Positions 5,485 through 7,292 of a stretch of DNA of 7,292 nt are shown here, piece by piece; position 1 is the first letter of the stretch; every line of letters begins with the position of its first letter. The notes under the pieces are model-generated. The model had not been told where the DNA came from. It did no database searches and saw only the letters and a program-made list of their open reading frames with translations. Source of the stretch: Actinomycetes bacterium (GTDB lineage Bacteria > Planctomycetota > Phycisphaerae > JAACET01); the NCBI GenBank assembly GCA_030631725.1, contig DAOVKO010000102.1, forward strand, positions 1 to 7,292, in the 5' to 3' direction. Both the position numbers and the translations under genes were made by a program.

Positions 5485-6327
5485 TCAGGCCTGCTCTTGG
5501 CTGGCCGTCGTACCTTTGGAAGCTCCGTCCGCTACCTCTTCTTGTTCTTCGCTGTCAAGTTTCGTTGGACCGCTGCCGGACGCCCTGGCTGTGGTAGGTC
5601 TGCGGCTCGAAGGTCGTCTGACAGCTTTTCCTTCTTCAGACGGTTTGCTGGCCTTGCCTTCTTCCACCGACTCTGTCAGCTCCTTCAGCAGAAGCTCAAT
5701 AGTTCGCATCGCGTCGTCATTGCCCGGAATGGCAATATCCACCGTATCCGGATCCGAGTTGGTGTCAATCAGCCCGACGGTTGTGATCCCCAGCTTCCGC
5801 GACTCGCGCAGAGCCAGATACTCGCGTCGGCAGTCGATGACCACCACTGCACCCGGAAGCTTCGACATCTTGCGGATGCCTTCCAGGTTCCGCTTGATCT
5901 TGCGCTTTTCCCGCGTAAGCGTGGTAATCATCTTCTTGGAATAGCTGTTGATTTGCCCGCTCTCTTCCAGGGCCTCCAGCTCTTCCAGCCGGGCCAGACG
6001 AGACCGGATCGTCCGGAAGTTGGTCAGCGTACCCCCCAGCCAGCGCTCGTTCACGTAGGGCATTGAACAGCGGCCGGCCTGCTCCTTTATGGCCTGCTTC
6101 GCCTGGCGTTTGGTCCCCACGAACAGCACGTCCTGTCCCTGGGATACCGCCTGCGACACGAACTTCCTGGCCACCAGAAGGCCTTTGACCGTCTCCTTGA
6201 CATTAATAATGTGAATCCCGTTACGTTTGCCGTAGATATACGGGGCCATCTTCGGGTTCCACCAGCTCACCCGGTGCCCGAAATGTACCCCCGAATCCAC
6301 CAACTCACGGATCAAAGTCGTGAGCAA
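5485..6327 (-). CDS. rpsB: 30S ribosomal protein S2 with extended C-terminal tail
   Basis: Small-subunit protein S2, 280 residues. Family motifs: ELVDSGVHFGHR (8-19), WNPKMAPYIYGKRNGIHIIN (23-42), VLFVGTKRQA (67-76), YVNERWLGGTLTNF (91-104), LPGAVVVID (157-165), GLIDTNSDPD (185-194) and PGNDDAMR (201-208). The globular fold ends near residue 222. The rest is a tail of about 58 residues rich in Glu, Lys, Ser, Thr and Arg (for example KAVRRPSSRRPTTARASG), predicted disordered, making it longer than E. coli S2 (241). The start is TTG at 6327, with GGAGG at 6335-6339 and a 7-nt spacer; the frame has no suitable ATG before the conserved N-terminal segment. It heads the conserved rpsB-tsf-pyrH-frr order. 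The segments RVSWWNPKM, RSRLARLEELEAL and RNLEGIRKM resemble planctomycetal S2 as I remember it. Confidence 0.96.
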   Translation of the reverse strand: MLTTLIRELVDSGVHFGHRVSWWNPKMAPYIYGKRNGIHIINVKETVKGLLVARKFVSQAVSQGQDVLFVGTKRQAKQAIKEQAGRCSMPYVNERWLGGTLTNFRTIRSRLARLEELEALEESGQINSYSKKMITTLTREKRKIKRNLEGIRKMSKLPGAVVVIDCRREYLALRESRKLGITTVGLIDTNSDPDTVDIAIPGNDDAMRTIELLLKELTESVEEGKASKPSEEGKAVRRPSSRRPTTARASGSGPTKLDSEEQEEVADGASKGTTASQEQA

Positions 6328-6339
6328 ATTACATCCTCC
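6325..6339 (-). promoter_or_regulatory. rpsB ribosome-binding site deciding a TTG start
   Basis: Minus strand reads GGAGG-ATGTAAT-TTG. The full Shine-Dalgarno (6335-6339) is 7 nt from TTG (6325-6327), an ideal distance. The ATG between them (6332-6334) directly abuts the Shine-Dalgarno, is in another frame and is followed at once by TAA, so it cannot start S2. Confidence 0.75.
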
Positions 6340-6382
6340 AAAATAAGACCTTACCGTCGTTCAACGCCAAAACAGTCGGCTA

Positions 6383-6411
6383 AATCTAACAGCTTGCCCC
6401 TGACAGGTCAA
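6383..6411 (-). promoter_or_regulatory. Sigma70-like promoter upstream of rpsB
   Basis: Minus strand: -35 TTGACC (6406-6411, 5 of 6 consensus), 17-nt spacer, -10 TAGATT (6383-6388, 4 of 6). Transcription would begin near 6376, leaving a 5' leader of roughly 50 nt before the rpsB TTG. The -35 overlaps a small dyad TGAC-AG-GTCA (6401-6410), which might be an operator half-site pair or chance. It is the best consensus match I found in the rmuC-rpsB gap. Confidence 0.55.
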
Positions 6412-6530
6412 GCCCGAAAGGTTCTTAGTCCCCTTTGGCTCCCGGCTGGCAGCGCCCTCAAAGCCGACGACTTGCTCCCAGCAGAGTTCTTTGCCTCTTA
6501 TCCCGGGACAGTCCACAGGAAGGTAATCGC

Positions 6531-6559
6531 TGTAACTAATTGCTATAAAATACGTTACA
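6531..6559. promoter_or_regulatory. Inverted repeat TGTAAC-N17-GTTACA with AT-rich centre
   Basis: Perfect 6-bp arms (6531-6536 and 6554-6559) separated by 17 nt, including TGCTATAAAAT (6541-6551). The centre matches an extended -10 on the plus strand (TGC followed by TATAAA), which would read back into rmuC, though no good -35 is present at normal spacing. It lies about 150 nt upstream of the candidate rpsB promoter. It could be a regulator-binding site, a promoter or coincidence. The rest of the 267-nt rmuC-rpsB gap holds several GC-rich short dyads but no gene that I recognise. Confidence 0.3.
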
Positions 6560-6565
6560 AGCGAA

Positions 6566-6582
6566 CGGGGCACGCGGCCCCG
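6566..6582 (-). terminator. Possible weak terminator hairpin after rmuC
   Basis: Perfect 6-bp stem CGGGGC (6566-6571) / GCCCCG (6577-6582) with a 5-nt loop, 12 nt after the rmuC stop. On the minus strand it is followed by TTCGCTTGTAACG, only loosely U-rich, so termination would be partial at best. With a separate promoter upstream of rpsB it would help set rmuC apart from the translation genes. Confidence 0.4.
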
Positions 6583-6594
6583 GCCCCTCTGCTT

Positions 6595-7292
6595 CTATTG
6601 GCCCCCCTCACGCCCAGCCAGTTCCTTCGGTTCGCTTGAATCCGTTTCTGCGGGCAATTCCCGTTCGCTCCGCAGTTGCTCGAGCTTTTCCAGCGGTTTT
6701 TCCAATTGCCGTGTCCGCGTTGTGCTCAATCTTTCAAACTCCTCCTGAGCCCCGGCTATTCGGCTGCCCATCTTCTCCAGCGAGTCCTTGAACAGTTCCC
6801 ACTGTTTGTAGAATTGCCCCAGAAGCGTCAGCATCTCATTGGAGGTCTGTTCCAGGGCAAAATTGTCCACGGCCTGGCGAATCACCGCCAGAATCGCAAA
6901 CAGCGTCAGCGGCGAGCAGAAAATCACCCTCTTTGCCAGGGCCTGGTCCATGATGCTGCTGTCCTGTTCCTGGATAAAGGCATAGACCTGCTCGTTGGGA
7001 ATGAACATCAGCACGTAATCCACAGTTTTCTGCTCGGGATTTATATACTCTCGGGTTGTAATTTCTTTCACCCGGCTTTTGACGTCTTTCAGGAACTTGT
7101 CGCGATAAGTATCTTTTTCAGATTGCGATTTGGAATCGGTGAATTTTACGTAATTATCGAAAGGAAACTTGACATCCATATTTACCTTTAAACCGTTCGG
7201 CAAAAAAAATGTAAAATCCGGTATGGTCCCGACCTCGTCAATGGATTTTTGCTTTAAATAGTTTACGCCTTCTATAAAACCTGCGAGCCGCA
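6595..7292 (-). CDS. rmuC: RmuC family protein (predicted PD-(D/E)XK nuclease), 3' part
   Basis: The frame runs open from the right edge to TAG (6595-6597), giving 231 visible residues; the N-terminus is outside the window. The usual RmuC core is present: PDFTFFLPNGLKVNMDVKFP (visible residues 24-43), then REYINPEQKTVDYVLMFIPN, EQVYAFIQEQD, a CSPLTLFAILAVIRQAVDNF stretch and a region ending KQWELFKDSLEKMG. Pro24-Asp25 and Asp39-Val-Lys41 fit the PD-(D/E)XK pattern proposed for this family. E. coli RmuC is linked to limiting inversion at short inverted repeats; the biochemical activity is poorly known. The C-terminal 60 or so residues are a charged Glu/Arg-rich predicted coiled coil. RmuC proteins normally carry a longer N-terminal coiled coil and often a membrane anchor, which cannot be checked here. 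A TTG at 7203 is internal, because the homologous sequence continues upstream. It is probably a separate unit from rpsB. Confidence 0.88.
   Translation of the reverse strand, partial: RLAGFIEGVNYLKQKSIDEVGTIPDFTFFLPNGLKVNMDVKFPFDNYVKFTDSKSQSEKDTYRDKFLKDVKSRVKEITTREYINPEQKTVDYVLMFIPNEQVYAFIQEQDSSIMDQALAKRVIFCSPLTLFAILAVIRQAVDNFALEQTSNEMLTLLGQFYKQWELFKDSLEKMGSRIAGAQEEFERLSTTRTRQLEKPLEKLEQLRSERELPAETDSSEPKELAGREGGQ

Noticed and set aside
6401..6475. Resemblance to a bacterial SRP RNA core (GGTCAAGCCCGAAAGG on the plus strand)
   Set aside because: The essential GGAAGCAGCC-like part of the SRP tip is absent and the flanks do not form the long hairpin, so the likeness is chance.
6361..6573. Minus-strand 70-codon frame in the rmuC-rpsB gap
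   Set aside because: No plausible Shine-Dalgarno or family resemblance, and it covers the candidate promoter and dyads, so it is better seen as noncoding.
6328..6594. Known riboswitch classes (c-di-GMP, SAM, TPP, FMN, cobalamin) in the rpsB leader
   Set aside because: None of their conserved core strings was found on reading both strands; a covariance-model search would be the decisive test.

Overview
The window looks like an ordinary stretch of core bacterial chromosome, about mid-50s %GC by eye. The most likely source is a member of the Planctomycetota, possibly a Phycisphaerae-like lineage. This placement is inference from memory: S2 carries the segments GVHFGHRVSWWNPKM, SRLARLEELEAL and KRNLEGIRKM, which I associate with planctomycetal S2. 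It is also compatible with the mixture of glycolytic and translation genes, but I could not run a tree or a search.

Layout. The left end (1-177, + strand) is the C-terminal PUA domain of glutamate 5-kinase (proB). It converges on a long minus-strand cluster, with a GC-rich hairpin (204-224) between them. Read right to left in the direction of transcription, the cluster is rmuC (partial, cut by the right edge), rpsB, tsf, pyrH, frr, gap, pgk, rpe. All eight minus-strand genes have intact reading frames and recognisable active-site or family motifs. I found no mobile element, CRISPR array, tRNA or rRNA.

How the genes work together. rpsB-tsf-pyrH-frr is the widely conserved translation cluster: ribosomal protein S2, EF-Ts, UMP kinase and ribosome recycling factor. 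Here it runs straight into a carbon module: GAPDH and phosphoglycerate kinase catalyse consecutive steps of glycolysis or the Calvin cycle, and ribulose-phosphate 3-epimerase belongs to the pentose phosphate or Calvin cycle. A good sigma70-type promoter match (6383-6411) lies about 56 nt upstream of the rpsB start and could drive the whole run. I saw no convincing intrinsic terminator inside the cluster until the hairpin after rpe.

What is unusual lies mostly between the genes. (1) A 15-bp stem-loop between gap and pgk is well paired only as minus-strand RNA, because G-U pairs become A-C mismatches on the other strand. (2) A second small hairpin covers the poor pgk ribosome-binding site. (3) Two related AT-rich 'ATCAAA' repeat copies sit in opposite orientation in the frr-gap and tsf-pyrH spacers, and pyrH starts at the edge of one with no Shine-Dalgarno. 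(4) rpsB starts at TTG, with an out-of-frame ATG-TAA between the Shine-Dalgarno and the start. (5) GAPDH has a short insertion and a non-standard residue pair at a coenzyme-selectivity position. I see no convincing new multi-gene system; the regulatory RNA candidates and the repeat family are the items worth checking.
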